DNA of 59,350 nt from CALIKS01 sp964440295 (GCA_964440295.1 CAYTRT010000005.1:1-59350); one strand, 5' to 3'; numbered from the stretch's first letter, positions 31,600-40,598 are shown. Notes: a model not told the origin generated them from the letters alone. Made by a program: numbers and translations.

Positions 31600-32103
31600 G
31601 TGGATGCTTGGATTAACCAGTTCAATGATGTTTTAAGCAAGAATTATGGTAAGCGTGTTGTCCATCTCATACCTCTTGGTAACAGTTTGAAGCGTGATGA
31701 TGGAGTTGGGATATACATCTTGAATAGGTTGAGAAAAATGCTGAAGGATAATCTCCCATCGCACGTAAAAATACACGCTGCTAAGCCTAATGTTGAGACA
31801 ATCATTCACCGAATACCAAGTCAGGATACAGTAATCTTTTTTGACGCCGTCATGACGAATAATCAGCCTGGATCAATAGTATTTACTAGCTTGTCCTCAG
31901 CGAAATATGGATTTTTTGCTACGCATAACATTCCACTAAAAGTACTGCTTGAGTATAGATTAATGCTGGATAATTCATATTTGTTAGGAGTTGTTCCTTA
32001 TGACTTAAGCGTAGGAGAAGGTTTATCACCACTCATTAAAACTGTGGCCGATTACATTATTGATGAATTATATAGAATTGTTAGGTGTGAATCTCATGAC
32101 TAG
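31600..32103 (+). CDS. Hydrogenase maturation protease (HycI/HybD family)
   Basis: The opening LIPLGNSLKRDDGVGIYILNRL has the GN-x-x-x-DDG motif whose Asp binds nickel in HybD-type endopeptidases. VIFFDAVM holds the second acidic site and ATHNIPL the His. These proteases trim the C-terminal tail of the [NiFe] large subunit after nickel insertion. The target is surely the large subunit encoded in the same operon, which carries a 33-residue tail after its last Cys motif. The start is GTG 31600, since the ATG at 31598 is out of frame. The stop overlaps the start of the next gene by 8 bp. Confidence 0.85.
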   Translation: MDAWINQFNDVLSKNYGKRVVHLIPLGNSLKRDDGVGIYILNRLRKMLKDNLPSHVKIHAAKPNVETIIHRIPSQDTVIFFDAVMTNNQPGSIVFTSLSSAKYGFFATHNIPLKVLLEYRLMLDNSYLLGVVPYDLSVGEGLSPLIKTVADYIIDELYRIVRCESHD

Positions 32104-32440
32104 CGAGTATCTAGTAATTATCGGTGTAGTCCTAATAGTGATTTGTAATCTAATTGTTTATTTGATTGCTGGATTTGCGGGTAGGAGAGTCTCGGGTCAA
32201 GATCCTAAATGTGAGCCCTTTATGGGTGGAGAGGAAAATATTCCTCCACGAGGACATTACAGATCTGAACTTTTCATCTTTGCTGCTCTTTTCCTAGTCG
32301 CAGAAAGCTATACTTTAGCACTTGTGGGCTCCTATTTGTCGCCAAACATCAGTAATGTCGTGTTTTATCTACTTGGAGGAGCAGCTGTAATACTCATCTC
32401 CGTCTGGTGGTTAGTGACTGCTGGAGGTGTTAGAATATGA
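32096..32440 (+). CDS. Hydrogenase/complex I-like membrane subunit A
   Basis: The 114-residue protein has three hydrophobic helices and the loop KCEPFMGGEENIPPRGHYRSELFIFAALFL. It corresponds to the Y-E-C-G...FF-x-x-AxLFxxF region of NuoA between helices 1 and 2. In complex I NuoA sits next to NuoH and NuoJ near the quinone site. A NuoA-like subunit is unusual for a [NiFe]-hydrogenase. I take ATG 32096, inside the protease stop, over upstream 32060. AGGTGTGA precedes it. Confidence 0.75.
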   Translation: MTSEYLVIIGVVLIVICNLIVYLIAGFAGRRVSGQDPKCEPFMGGEENIPPRGHYRSELFIFAALFLVAESYTLALVGSYLSPNISNVVFYLLGGAAVILISVWWLVTAGGVRI

Positions 32441-32874
32441 GAATTAGTTTTAAGTCTTGGGCTCGTAAAAATTCACTATGGCTCTTTCATGTAAATGCAG
32501 CATCCTGTAATGGCTGTGATATAGAGTTCGTTGCTTCCCTTACACCTAGATATGACATTGAAAGACTTGGGGCTCAGCTTGTCCCAAGCCCTAAACATGC
32601 AGACGTGCTCGTAGTGACTGGGACGGTCAATCCGTTAATGCGTGAAAGGTTGAAAAGGATATACGAACAGATGCCGGAGCCCAAGTATGTAATTGCACTT
32701 GGTGCATGCGCAGGGGGAGGAGGAGTAATGAAGGGATGCTACAACGTTAGTCATGGCGTAGACAAGGTCATCCCTGTCGATATATACATTCCAGGCTGTC
32801 CCCCAAGGCCTGAGGCCATTATCTATGGATTAATGAAGTTAAGAAATAAAATAGAGGGGGTTGAAAATGAGTGA
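32437..32874 (+). CDS. [NiFe]-hydrogenase small subunit (NuoB-like)
   Basis: The 145-residue protein has the cluster N2-type ligands: SCNGCD near the N-terminus, GACAGGGG and PGCPPRPEA. Together these carry four cysteines that hold one proximal 4Fe-4S cluster. This is the short small subunit of group 4 hydrogenases and complex I, without the extra clusters of classical hydrogenases. It hands electrons from the ferredoxin-like subunit to the NiFe site. The start overlaps the previous stop by 4 bp. Confidence 0.92.
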   Translation: MRISFKSWARKNSLWLFHVNAASCNGCDIEFVASLTPRYDIERLGAQLVPSPKHADVLVVTGTVNPLMRERLKRIYEQMPEPKYVIALGACAGGGGVMKGCYNVSHGVDKVIPVDIYIPGCPPRPEAIIYGLMKLRNKIEGVENE

Positions 32875-33325
32875 GGTATGGATTTCGAAATTTTATGAAC
32901 TGAAGGACGTTAAAATCAGTAAAGAGAAAAATAGAATAATGATCGAAACTAGCCCTGATAAGATTGTTGAGACATGTAGATTTATTACTACTAAGTTGGG
33001 AATTCACCACTTAGTTACGATTACCGGCATTGATGAGGGAGAAAAGATATGCATCATATATCATTTTTGGGGTCAACATAATTTCGTCAACATCCTCGTT
33101 AGGATAGAGAAAACAAACCCAAGAATAAATTCCATTACAAATGTCGTTCCGGGAGCTATTTTTTACGAAGCGGAGGTTCATGACATGTTAGGTGTGATTT
33201 TTGAAGGTAATTCGCTCATGGAGGGCCGTCTACTCCTGCCAGACACGTATCCATCTGATTTGCCGCCGCCTCTTAGAAAGGAGGCTAATCCCGAAGAAAT
33301 AAGGAGGAGGATGGGGCTTGAGTAG
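32867..33325 (+). CDS. Hydrogenase subunit NuoC-like (30 kDa)
   Basis: The protein (152 residues) ends with HDMLGVIFEGNSLMEGRLLLPDTYPSDLPPPLRKE. This is the conserved C-terminal tract of the NuoC/HycE N-terminal domain (EReaxDxxGIxFxGHPxLxRILxP pattern). The central SITNVVPGAIFYEAEVHD fits too. It supports the small and large subunits at the membrane interface. The start ATG 32867 overlaps the end of the small-subunit gene by 8 bp. Confidence 0.85.
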   Translation: MSEVWISKFYELKDVKISKEKNRIMIETSPDKIVETCRFITTKLGIHHLVTITGIDEGEKICIIYHFWGQHNFVNILVRIEKTNPRINSITNVVPGAIFYEAEVHDMLGVIFEGNSLMEGRLLLPDTYPSDLPPPLRKEANPEEIRRRMGLE

Positions 33326-34562
33326 CGATGAATCTATCGAGAAGACTGTAAAAGAAACGACGGCGGGCTTAATTCAGTACTCGCCCGAGGGGTTAGTGCC
33401 GTTCGGGCCAGTTCATCCAGCATTAAAAGAGCCCGAGTACTTCAAGATAATTCTCGAAGGTGAGAAAATTGTACAGATAATTCCGCGTATAGGTTATGCG
33501 CATCGAGGAATAGAGAGAGCTACACAGGACCGGACATGGGTACAGGCGATTTACTTGGTGGAGAGGATCTGTGGAATATGCAGTTTTGCCCATAGTTTAG
33601 GATTCGTACAGACAGTAGAGAGCCTGACTGAGTACGAAGTACCTAGACGTGCAAGATATATTAGATTACTCATCGCGGAGATGGAGAGGATACACAGCCA
33701 CCTATTGTGGCTAGGCTTGGTCGGATATTGGACAGGGTTTGACACGCTCTTCATGTGGATCTGGAGAGACAGAGAACGTGTCTTAGACCTAATAGAAATG
33801 ATAACAGGAAATAGGGTCCATAAGTCATACGCCACCATCACCGGTGTCAGGAGGGACCTGCCCGAAAATATCGAGAGACATGTACAGAGCGCCATGAAGT
33901 ATCTGTCAGAAAGAGTAGTGTTCTACAAAGAGATCGTGAACACCGAAGCCACAATTTTGACGCGAACTAAGGGTGTTGGCTGGATCTCTCCAGACGTAGC
34001 TATCAGGCTTTGTCCGGTTGGGCCGCTCTTGAGATGTATGGGATTTAAACGGGATGTGAGAGTTGACGATCCGTACGCTGCTTATGACGAGATAGTGCCG
34101 GAAGTGAAGACTTCGACCGACTCAGATATACTTTCCCTGCTAAACTTGAGATTAGAAGAGATAGAAGACTCGATAAGAATGATACTAGACGCGATTACGG
34201 CTATCCCGCCTGGCCCAGTCAAGACTACTGTACCCAGAACAATACCTAAGGGTGACGCAATGGGACACGTAGAGGCGCCTCGGGGAGAACTCTTCTACTT
34301 CGTGAGGTCCGACGGAGGAAACAAGCCTACAAGAGTAAAAATTAGGACGCCCACGCTCGCAAACATTCTAACTGCTACAGAGATGCTTAAGGGGCACACT
34401 CTAGCCGATGTCCCAGTCGTATTAACGGGTATGGATCCCTGCTTTGGATGCATGGACAGACTAACCGTCATTGACCTTGACGAGGGGAAGGAATGGCAGA
34501 TCAATGGAGAACAGCTTAGAAGATATGGCATAGAATGGTATAAAAATAACAAGCGTGAGTAG
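33318..34562 (+). CDS. [NiFe]-hydrogenase large subunit, group 4 (NuoD-like)
   Basis: Both nickel-binding cysteine pairs are present: ERICGICSFAHS (C85, C88) and MDPCFGCMDR (C375, C378). In respiratory complex I these cysteines are lost. After the DR of the last motif there is a 33-residue tail (LTVIDLDEGKEWQINGEQLRR...), which resembles in position and pattern the tail removed from E. coli HycE by HycI. The enzyme would reduce protons with electrons from ferredoxin or take up H2. The frame starts at TTG 33318, overlapping the end of the preceding gene by 8 bp. A maturation protease opens the operon. Confidence 0.93.
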   Translation: MSSDESIEKTVKETTAGLIQYSPEGLVPFGPVHPALKEPEYFKIILEGEKIVQIIPRIGYAHRGIERATQDRTWVQAIYLVERICGICSFAHSLGFVQTVESLTEYEVPRRARYIRLLIAEMERIHSHLLWLGLVGYWTGFDTLFMWIWRDRERVLDLIEMITGNRVHKSYATITGVRRDLPENIERHVQSAMKYLSERVVFYKEIVNTEATILTRTKGVGWISPDVAIRLCPVGPLLRCMGFKRDVRVDDPYAAYDEIVPEVKTSTDSDILSLLNLRLEEIEDSIRMILDAITAIPPGPVKTTVPRTIPKGDAMGHVEAPRGELFYFVRSDGGNKPTRVKIRTPTLANILTATEMLKGHTLADVPVVLTGMDPCFGCMDRLTVIDLDEGKEWQINGEQLRRYGIEWYKNNKRE

Positions 34563-34565
34563 AAA

Positions 34566-35531
34566 ATGATTTCATGGATCTTCCAACTTCTAGTTTTCCC
34601 TGGACTAACATTTTTTGTATGGATAGCTTTCGCCTTTGAGTGGCTTGAACGTAAAACTGCAGCGAAGATTCAAAGCAGAGTAGGGCCGCTAACTGCAGGC
34701 CCTAAAGGATTCTTACAACCAGTCGCAGATTACTTTAAACTCATACTCAAGGAAGAGATTATTCCACGGTATTCAGATAGGTTCGTCTTTCTTTACGGAC
34801 CACCCCTATATTTCTCCGTCCCAGCCATTGGTGCAGTCTTTATTCCCGTTCTGGGCGAAACCGGCGTTCTATCTCATACCTATGACTTGCTTTTCATACT
34901 ATTCATATTGTCATTCTCAGTATTGATGGCATCAATACTAGGATACGCAGCAAGCGGTAGGTATGCAATAATATCGATAGGTAGACTAATTTTACAGTAC
35001 ACAAGCTATGAAGTCCCACTAATTCTCAGCATCCTAGCACCAGCCCTATTGGCGAGAAGCCTCTCAATCAGCAAAATAGTAGCATCACAGACAAGTATTT
35101 GGTATATTTTTTACGCGCCGATTAGCTTCGCCGTATTCCTCATAGTCTCGCTGGCTGAGCTAGAGAAGCCGCCCTTTGATATTCCAAGCGCCAAGACCGA
35201 AATAGTAGCGGGATGGATGACAGAATTTTCAGGACGGGCACTAGCCTACATAAAACTCACCAAGAATCTTAACTACGTATTTTTATCCGCACTCGCAACT
35301 ACTCTTTTTTTAGGAGGACCAACACTACCAATGACTATACAAGAAGATTTCATAATGAGTTTTGCGAGTCTTCTAGTATTTCTTGCAAAGACTTTTGGAG
35401 TGGGATTCTTGATATTCGTAATTAAGTCAGCGCTAGCCAGGATAAAAATAGAGCAGGCCACGTCGCTGCTATGGACAATAACAACGCCGCTCAGCTTCCT
35501 ACAACTACTCATCATAACCGTGTTTAGGTGA
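34566..35531 (+). CDS. Hydrogenase/complex I-like membrane subunit H (ND1)
   Basis: The 321-residue protein has about eight hydrophobic helices. AFEWLERKTAAKIQSRVGPLTAGPKGFLQPVADYFKL is the first conserved ND1/HycD loop and ELEKPPFDIPSAKTEIVAGWMTEFSG the second, acid-rich loop facing the cytosolic domain. In complex I the subunit couples the redox module to the proton channels. It starts 3 bp after the large subunit and ends inside the start of the ferredoxin-like gene. Confidence 0.92.
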   Translation: MISWIFQLLVFPGLTFFVWIAFAFEWLERKTAAKIQSRVGPLTAGPKGFLQPVADYFKLILKEEIIPRYSDRFVFLYGPPLYFSVPAIGAVFIPVLGETGVLSHTYDLLFILFILSFSVLMASILGYAASGRYAIISIGRLILQYTSYEVPLILSILAPALLARSLSISKIVASQTSIWYIFYAPISFAVFLIVSLAELEKPPFDIPSAKTEIVAGWMTEFSGRALAYIKLTKNLNYVFLSALATTLFLGGPTLPMTIQEDFIMSFASLLVFLAKTFGVGFLIFVIKSALARIKIEQATSLLWTITTPLSFLQLLIITVFR

Positions 35532-35536
35532 GAAGC

Positions 35537-35929
35537 ATGAGGAGGAAGTTAGGAATCGCTATTCCTGAAATGATTAAGACCGCATTCAACACCACAATAA
35601 CGAAAAGCTACCCCTTCAGGGAGCTCGAAGTATCAGAGAGGTTTAGGGGAAAGCTAGACATCGATCCAGATAAATGTACAGGGTGCGGTGTCTGTGCTAT
35701 AGTATGTCCGGCCTCAGTTATAACAATGATTGACTTGGGAAAAAGGAAAGTTGGTGACAGAGAAGTACCTATCAGGAGGCCATTATTCAATCTGTATAAC
35801 TGTATATCTTGTGGACAGTGCGTTGATGATTGTAGGTTTAACGCTTTACGCCTAACCAAGGAGTTTGAATTGGCTGTATCTGACAAGAATTCATTAATAA
35901 TGAAGAAGGCGATAGAACATGTCAGTTGA
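35537..35929 (+). CDS. Hydrogenase ferredoxin-like subunit I (2x 4Fe-4S)
   Basis: The 130-residue protein has two cluster motifs, KCTGCGVCAIVCP and NCISCGQCVDDCR, giving two 4Fe-4S clusters that lead electrons from ferredoxin to the small subunit. The last Cys of the second motif is followed by Arg rather than Pro. The N-terminus has a basic segment that can lie on the membrane. ATG 35537 follows AGGTGAG closely and is preferred over GTG 35528. Confidence 0.9.
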   Translation: MRRKLGIAIPEMIKTAFNTTITKSYPFRELEVSERFRGKLDIDPDKCTGCGVCAIVCPASVITMIDLGKRKVGDREVPIRRPLFNLYNCISCGQCVDDCRFNALRLTKEFELAVSDKNSLIMKKAIEHVS

Positions 35930-36395
35930 AATAACACTTGGATTATGCATAGTCCTGATCATTACTGCAGTGACGTCTCTATTATCGAAGACTGTATCGC
36001 TTTCCTTGATTTTGTTATTCTACTCTAGTATCGCGTTAAACATTATATTTATTATTTATGGAGCAGCCATAATAGCGCTGATACACTTGGTCATTTTTGC
36101 AGGCGCGATTTCCGTCATGCTGCTTGTAACAATTGTGATTACAGGCGAAGCCAATCTTTCAATAGGAAACATTAAGAAGTATATCTTAACGATTATCCTC
36201 GTCATAGCCATATCAGTATTTCTAGGGTTGAACATCGCTAAAGAACTTACAGTTTCAAGTGGGGTGCCCGTCAATGGCGAATTACTAGAGTTCGTATGGA
36301 CATACAGGCCTTGGGACCTTCTCATACTAATCATCATACTTGCCGCCTCCATGGTGACGGCATTGAATCTTCTATCAAGAACGAGGGAGGAGTAA
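35919..36395 (+). CDS. Hydrogenase/complex I-like membrane subunit J
   Basis: This 158-residue protein has five hydrophobic helices. The stretch IIYGAAIIALIHLVIFAGAISVMLLVTIVI matches the NuoJ helix pair with the YxG/A and VGAIxVLxLF motif. NuoJ is part of the complex I E-channel and is generally absent from group 4 hydrogenases, so its presence here is notable. It overlaps both neighbours by a few bases. No FeS ligands. Confidence 0.82.
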   Translation: MSVEITLGLCIVLIITAVTSLLSKTVSLSLILLFYSSIALNIIFIIYGAAIIALIHLVIFAGAISVMLLVTIVITGEANLSIGNIKKYILTIILVIAISVFLGLNIAKELTVSSGVPVNGELLEFVWTYRPWDLLILIIILAASMVTALNLLSRTREE

Positions 36396-36700
36396 TGGTT
36401 GAACAATCAATATTATTCGTAACGTCAATCATTCTATTCTTACTTGCGATAGCTTCGATGTTTTACTCAAGAAATTTGATTAAGACGTTGATGTCTTTCC
36501 AAATACTAGTTTTCGGAACAAATCTAGCATTATTTACGAGCAGCGTAGGCGGTGGAGTTGACCTCCTTGCAAATACGCTTGTTTTGTTTTCGGTCTTCGT
36601 CGGAGCGAGTGTTGAATCAGTGGGATTAGCCCTGATCATTCAGATTTATCGAAAGTATGGTACGCTTGATCCTCATAAATTGAGGAGGCTGAGACAATGA
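36395..36700 (+). CDS. Hydrogenase/complex I-like membrane subunit K
   Basis: A 101-residue protein with three helices: LFVTSIILFLLAIASMFYSRNLIKTLMSFQILVFGTNLAL is the NuoK-like first half. The usual glutamates of helix 2 of NuoK are not obvious, since the second helix has FGTNLALF, but ASVESVGLALII in helix 3 has a Glu in the expected NuoK position. ATG 36395 overlaps the J stop. The longer frame upstream to 36296 is antisense-like and not family sequence. Confidence 0.75.
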   Translation: MVEQSILFVTSIILFLLAIASMFYSRNLIKTLMSFQILVFGTNLALFTSSVGGGVDLLANTLVLFSVFVGASVESVGLALIIQIYRKYGTLDPHKLRRLRQ

Positions 36701-38436
36701 ATATAGCTGCTTGGCTTTTGTGGATTCTCCCCCTATCTGCTACACCACTCGTACCTTTGCTTTCAAAATTTGGGAGAAGATTAGTTGAGGGCTTTGCATG
36801 TATTGTAGCTGCTGTTTCAGCTTGTCTAAGCATAATGACGGTAGTCAATTACAGTTCTCCAACTACTGAGAGATTATCAAGCTGGTTATCAATAATGGGT
36901 TTATTTATTGAGGTTAAGATCGACGGCATATCAGTGCTGCTATCCGCATTTATCTCGTTCCTATCGTTCCTAATAGTTCTATACTCGGTTGGATATATGG
37001 CTCACTCTGAGTCATATGTTCGCTACTATTCACTCATATTGCTATTCATCGGCTCGATGCTGGGATTAGTGATGGCCGGCAACTTCATACAGCTTTACTT
37101 CTTCTGGGAATTGGTCGGCATATGTTCAGCATTATTGATAGCGTTCTACAACGAGCGTGAAAGCGCCAGGAGAGCAGGCTTCAAGGCATTCCTAGTAACC
37201 AGAATAGGCGATGCTGCTTTTTTGGTTGCAATAATACTGACATACGCATATACGGGCACCACCAATATCGATGCCGCGACTCATGTCCTCAGAAATGTCT
37301 CGGGACTCGGAGCTATGATGGGACTAATCCCCCTCCTGTTTATGATTGGCGCGATGGCTAAGTCGGCCCAAGTCCCGCTCCATGTCTGGCTTCCTGATGC
37401 GATGGAGGGGCCGACTCCTGTCAGTGCCCTGATACATGCGGCCACGATGGTCAATGCCGGTGTATATCTAATGGTTAGACTAGTTCCAATACTTGCTGAT
37501 TTACCATCATTACTATTATTGGCTCAGTGCGTAGGAATAGCAAGCCTACTGTTGGGTGCGTTTTGTGCAATCGTGTCTACCGACATAAAGAGAGTATTGG
37601 CCTACTCAACGATAAGTCAGATCGGTTTGATGTTCTACTCAATCGGACTAGGTTTTTGGCAAGGCTCAATATACCATCTAATAAGCCAAGGCATTTTCAA
37701 GGCTCTTGGATTCCTAGCCGCAGGCTCAGTCATCACTATTATCGGCACTGGAAACATCGACGAGCTTGGAGGTCTGAAGAAATACATGAAATACACGTAC
37801 TACAGCTTTATTTTTGCAGTCATAACAATGAGCGGGTTCCCACCATTTATTGGATTTTGGAGTAAGGATGCAATTCTTGCCGCAACATTTGAAAGAGGCT
37901 GGGGCCTAACATCTATTATCGCTTTATTTTCATTGTTGACCACGATATACAGCTTTAGGGTACTCTTCAGGGCTTTTCATGGAGATGTAAAGATCAAAAG
38001 TATTCCAAGCGACGCGCCAGTGGTAATGCTAGCACCAATGTTCGTATTAGTGTTCTTAACCTTTGCTTCATGGCCCTTACTAACGGTACAAGAATTAGTT
38101 GATTTCAGCTTTTCTCTTCACTTATCACTAGAAACTTTATTCATCACTTTGTCAGTTTTGATACCTGCATTCTGTTTAACCTTCTTTATTATAAATAGAT
38201 ATAAAGTTATTTTCGACAAGTTTGTAAACAGCTCTGAATTATTAATAAGACTCAGGGCCGTTCTGCTATTCGGATTTGGACTCGACTTAGTTTATCTAAA
38301 AATAGTCAATAGAATTATGCCAACACTTTACAGTTGGGCGAAGCGCATACAGACGGGCTCTCTTAATATAAACATGGTTTATGTCGCTGTCGCAATAATT
38401 GTCTTAATGGCTTTGTTTGTGGGTGGTAGCTTGTGA
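36697..38436 (+). CDS. Hydrogenase antiporter-like subunit L (NuoL/MrpA type)
   Basis: The 579-residue protein has the proton-pumping antiporter pattern: FFWELVGICSALLIAFY, FKAFLVTRIGDAAF, VPLHVWLPDAMEGPTPVSALIHAATMVNAGVYL and KRVLAYSTISQIGLMF, with conserved Lys and Glu residues. The length and the C-terminal segment after residue 480 fit NuoL better than NuoM or NuoN. One of two antiporter-like subunits in the operon. Confidence 0.92.
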   Translation: MNIAAWLLWILPLSATPLVPLLSKFGRRLVEGFACIVAAVSACLSIMTVVNYSSPTTERLSSWLSIMGLFIEVKIDGISVLLSAFISFLSFLIVLYSVGYMAHSESYVRYYSLILLFIGSMLGLVMAGNFIQLYFFWELVGICSALLIAFYNERESARRAGFKAFLVTRIGDAAFLVAIILTYAYTGTTNIDAATHVLRNVSGLGAMMGLIPLLFMIGAMAKSAQVPLHVWLPDAMEGPTPVSALIHAATMVNAGVYLMVRLVPILADLPSLLLLAQCVGIASLLLGAFCAIVSTDIKRVLAYSTISQIGLMFYSIGLGFWQGSIYHLISQGIFKALGFLAAGSVITIIGTGNIDELGGLKKYMKYTYYSFIFAVITMSGFPPFIGFWSKDAILAATFERGWGLTSIIALFSLLTTIYSFRVLFRAFHGDVKIKSIPSDAPVVMLAPMFVLVFLTFASWPLLTVQELVDFSFSLHLSLETLFITLSVLIPAFCLTFFIINRYKVIFDKFVNSSELLIRLRAVLLFGFGLDLVYLKIVNRIMPTLYSWAKRIQTGSLNINMVYVAVAIIVLMALFVGGSL

Positions 38437-39875
38437 TGGAGTGGCTGATCAACATAATGATGGTGTGCTTTACTTCGGCTATGCTAGTTATGATTGTCGA
38501 CTCCATGTATATCAGATTTAAAAAATGGCGATTAACAATACTTTCGCTCATATCCATTGCATCTCTTCTGAGCTCCCTTGTGCTGTTGTTAATGAACTGG
38601 GCGCCTCTCTATGGTAAGTATTTATCGATTAGGCCGCTGGAATCGGCTCTCTCGACCTTGTATATGATCGATAGCGCTGGCTTCGTATTGACATTACTGG
38701 TTCTGCTGATTAGTCTCTTTGTGGTTTTATACTCTAAGTTTTACATCAGCCAGACTGATAATGTCGGTCCCTACTTCAGTCTGATTATTCTTTTTGTAGT
38801 CTCTATGATTGGTGTTGTTGTTGCTGGTGATCTCTTAGCTTTGTTTCTCTTTTGGGAGGCTATGAGCGTATGTGCATATGGCTTGGCGTCTTTTAACAAA
38901 GAGGATCAGTTATCGCTTGAATCAGCGATAAAATACCTCGTAATCGCAGGTACTGGAAGCTTAACCGCATTGTTTGGCATAGGATTGATATACAACGAGA
39001 CAAGGAGCATATTGATAAGCGATTTAGCCAAAATAAACCTTGGTGTATTAAGTATTGGTCAACTTGGCCTACTAATTCTTATAGTTGGTCTTGGCGTTGA
39101 AGCTGCAGTATTCCCCTTACATACCTGGCTGCCTGATGTATACTCATCAGCACATCCTCCGGTTACTTCTTTGTTTGTGGGAGCAACAAAGGCTACCTCG
39201 TTCTACGCCATCATAAAGATACTTCAACGTGTAACTCTCCCGGAGATGTCGATTACTCAGTTAAGCTTGATTCTCGGAGTACTATCATTACTAACAATGG
39301 TTGTTGGTAACTTTAGTGCGTTGTATCAACTAAACATTCGTAGGTTGTTTGCATACTCTTCGATAGCTCACGCCGGCTATGTGTTGGCCTCGCTGTCCAC
39401 ATTAAGCAGTCTTGGCTTTATCGCAGCAATATTCCATCTATGGAATTACGGAATAGTAAAGTCTGCGCTCTTCTTGCTGGTAGGAATGGTTGGTAAAAAA
39501 TATGATGAGGCGGACTTAAACACTCTAGTTGGAGTTGGCCGCAACGACAAAGCTGTAGGAGCTTTATTCGCTGCGCTGAGTTTAGCGATGATGGGGTCGC
39601 CGCCCTTCGGTCTATTCTGGAGTGAATTAATAATTATAAACTCGTTGATACTTAGCAGGTCAATTCTAGGCATAGTTCTAGCGGTCGGTGTAGTTTTGAA
39701 CATTCTTGTATCGATTGGCTATTACTACAGAGTGATAAATACTATTAGTTTAGGACCGGGTGGATCAGGGAGAGTAACCTATGAACGGATGATGCTTGTA
39801 CCTATCATTTTGCTAACTACTATAAGTCTCGCGACTGGCATTGCTCCATGGATAATTATGGAGCGAATCGTTTAG
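38436..39875 (+). CDS. Hydrogenase antiporter-like subunit M/N
   Basis: This 479-residue membrane protein has LFWEAMSVCAYGLASF, ESAIKYLVIAGTGSL, VEAAVFPLHTWLPDVYSSAHPPVTSLFVGATKATSFYAI and RRLFAYSSIAHAGYV. These are the NuoM/NuoN antiporter motifs, with Lys and Glu of the ion path. It is the last gene of the operon. ATG 38436 overlaps the preceding stop. Complex I has three antiporter-like subunits and this operon has two. Confidence 0.9.
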   Translation: MEWLINIMMVCFTSAMLVMIVDSMYIRFKKWRLTILSLISIASLLSSLVLLLMNWAPLYGKYLSIRPLESALSTLYMIDSAGFVLTLLVLLISLFVVLYSKFYISQTDNVGPYFSLIILFVVSMIGVVVAGDLLALFLFWEAMSVCAYGLASFNKEDQLSLESAIKYLVIAGTGSLTALFGIGLIYNETRSILISDLAKINLGVLSIGQLGLLILIVGLGVEAAVFPLHTWLPDVYSSAHPPVTSLFVGATKATSFYAIIKILQRVTLPEMSITQLSLILGVLSLLTMVVGNFSALYQLNIRRLFAYSSIAHAGYVLASLSTLSSLGFIAAIFHLWNYGIVKSALFLLVGMVGKKYDEADLNTLVGVGRNDKAVGALFAALSLAMMGSPPFGLFWSELIIINSLILSRSILGIVLAVGVVLNILVSIGYYYRVINTISLGPGGSGRVTYERMMLVPIILLTTISLATGIAPWIIMERIV

Positions 39876-39905
39876 AATAGTGATTTATTATTTCTTGCCC
39901 AAAAA

Positions 39906-39914
39906 CTATATAAG
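39906..39914 (+). promoter_or_regulatory. TATA box before the small helical protein
   Basis: CTATATAAG, preceded by GCCCAAAAA (BRE-like), lies about 32-40 bp before the ATG at 39946. A second AT-rich run GATATAATT follows at 39922. Confidence 0.5.
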
Positions 39915-39945
39915 CAACTTAGATATAATTTTGGAACAATAAGAA

Positions 39946-40251
39946 ATGAGATGGGAAAGAGTGATAAAAGAAATTAATACTATTGATCAGGCAATAAAGA
40001 TTGAGGACAGTGTAGTCCGAGGATACTACAACTCAGTTCGCGAAGCCATCAGCGAATGGATACTCGTCGAGGAAGATATTGCAGAAAGTTACCAAAAGTT
40101 TAACGATCCACAAATTAGCAAATTCGCCGAAGACTCAAAAAGTACCATCAACGTTCTAAATAGAATTTTAAATGAAATAGATGCATTAATGGAAGCACGA
40201 AATAAAAGAATAGACGCGCTGCGTGAGTTAAAAATTAGCAAGGTAATATAG
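39946..40251 (+). CDS. Small all-helical protein of unknown function
   Basis: A 101-residue product with three or four amphipathic helices (about residues 3-28, 32-50, 52-80, 82-96). It has many Glu/Asp and Ile residues and no cysteines. The pattern resembles a four-helix bundle such as ferritin-like proteins, but the E-x-x-H iron ligands are not seen. It has its own TATA box and is the first gene after the hydrogenase operon. I do not recognise it. Confidence 0.55.
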   Translation: MRWERVIKEINTIDQAIKIEDSVVRGYYNSVREAISEWILVEEDIAESYQKFNDPQISKFAEDSKSTINVLNRILNEIDALMEARNKRIDALRELKISKVI

Positions 40252-40369
40252 ATAAGTCCATAAATCAGCTCATCGACTAAATTAGATAATTTTATAATCA
40301 TCGAAAACATGAACACAAAAATTCTACGTCGAAGTTATCGGTGAAAATATTTTTGGAGAAAAAGGATCA

Positions 40370-40456
40370 CGTGGGGGGCGGGATTTGAACCCGCGCGGGC
40401 CTCATCGGCCCAGTGGCTTAGCAGGCCACCCCCCTACCGGGCTAGGGCACCCCCAC
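40370..40456 (-). tRNA. tRNA-Ser (GCT)
   Basis: Type II tRNA on the minus strand with acceptor GTGGGGG/CCCCCAC, anticodon stem GTGGC/GCCAC around CTGCTAA (anticodon GCT), a long variable arm (TGGGCCGATGAGGCCCGC) and T loop GGTTCAAATCC. Discriminator G, as in tRNA-Ser. No intron or CCA. Confidence 0.93.
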
Positions 40457-40598
40457 ACTAGCATCCCTAACTGTCTATTTGGAACATAAGCACACTGAGT
40501 AAAAAAGCATACTTTTAATTTGTGGGATTGAAGCTTAATATTTTTTGTTATGCCTCATTGTTTGATTTTGTGAAAATTTATACTTATTTTAGGGTGTT

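Noticed and set aside
32060..32095. Longer N-terminus of the NuoA-like subunit
   Set aside because: The added 12 residues overlap the protease gene, and an ATG at 32096 with a good upstream AGGTGTGA fits the family start.
40370..40456. tRNA-Leu (also a type II tRNA)
   Set aside because: The anticodon loop CTGCTAA gives GCT, which reads Ser codons, and the discriminator is G as for Ser.
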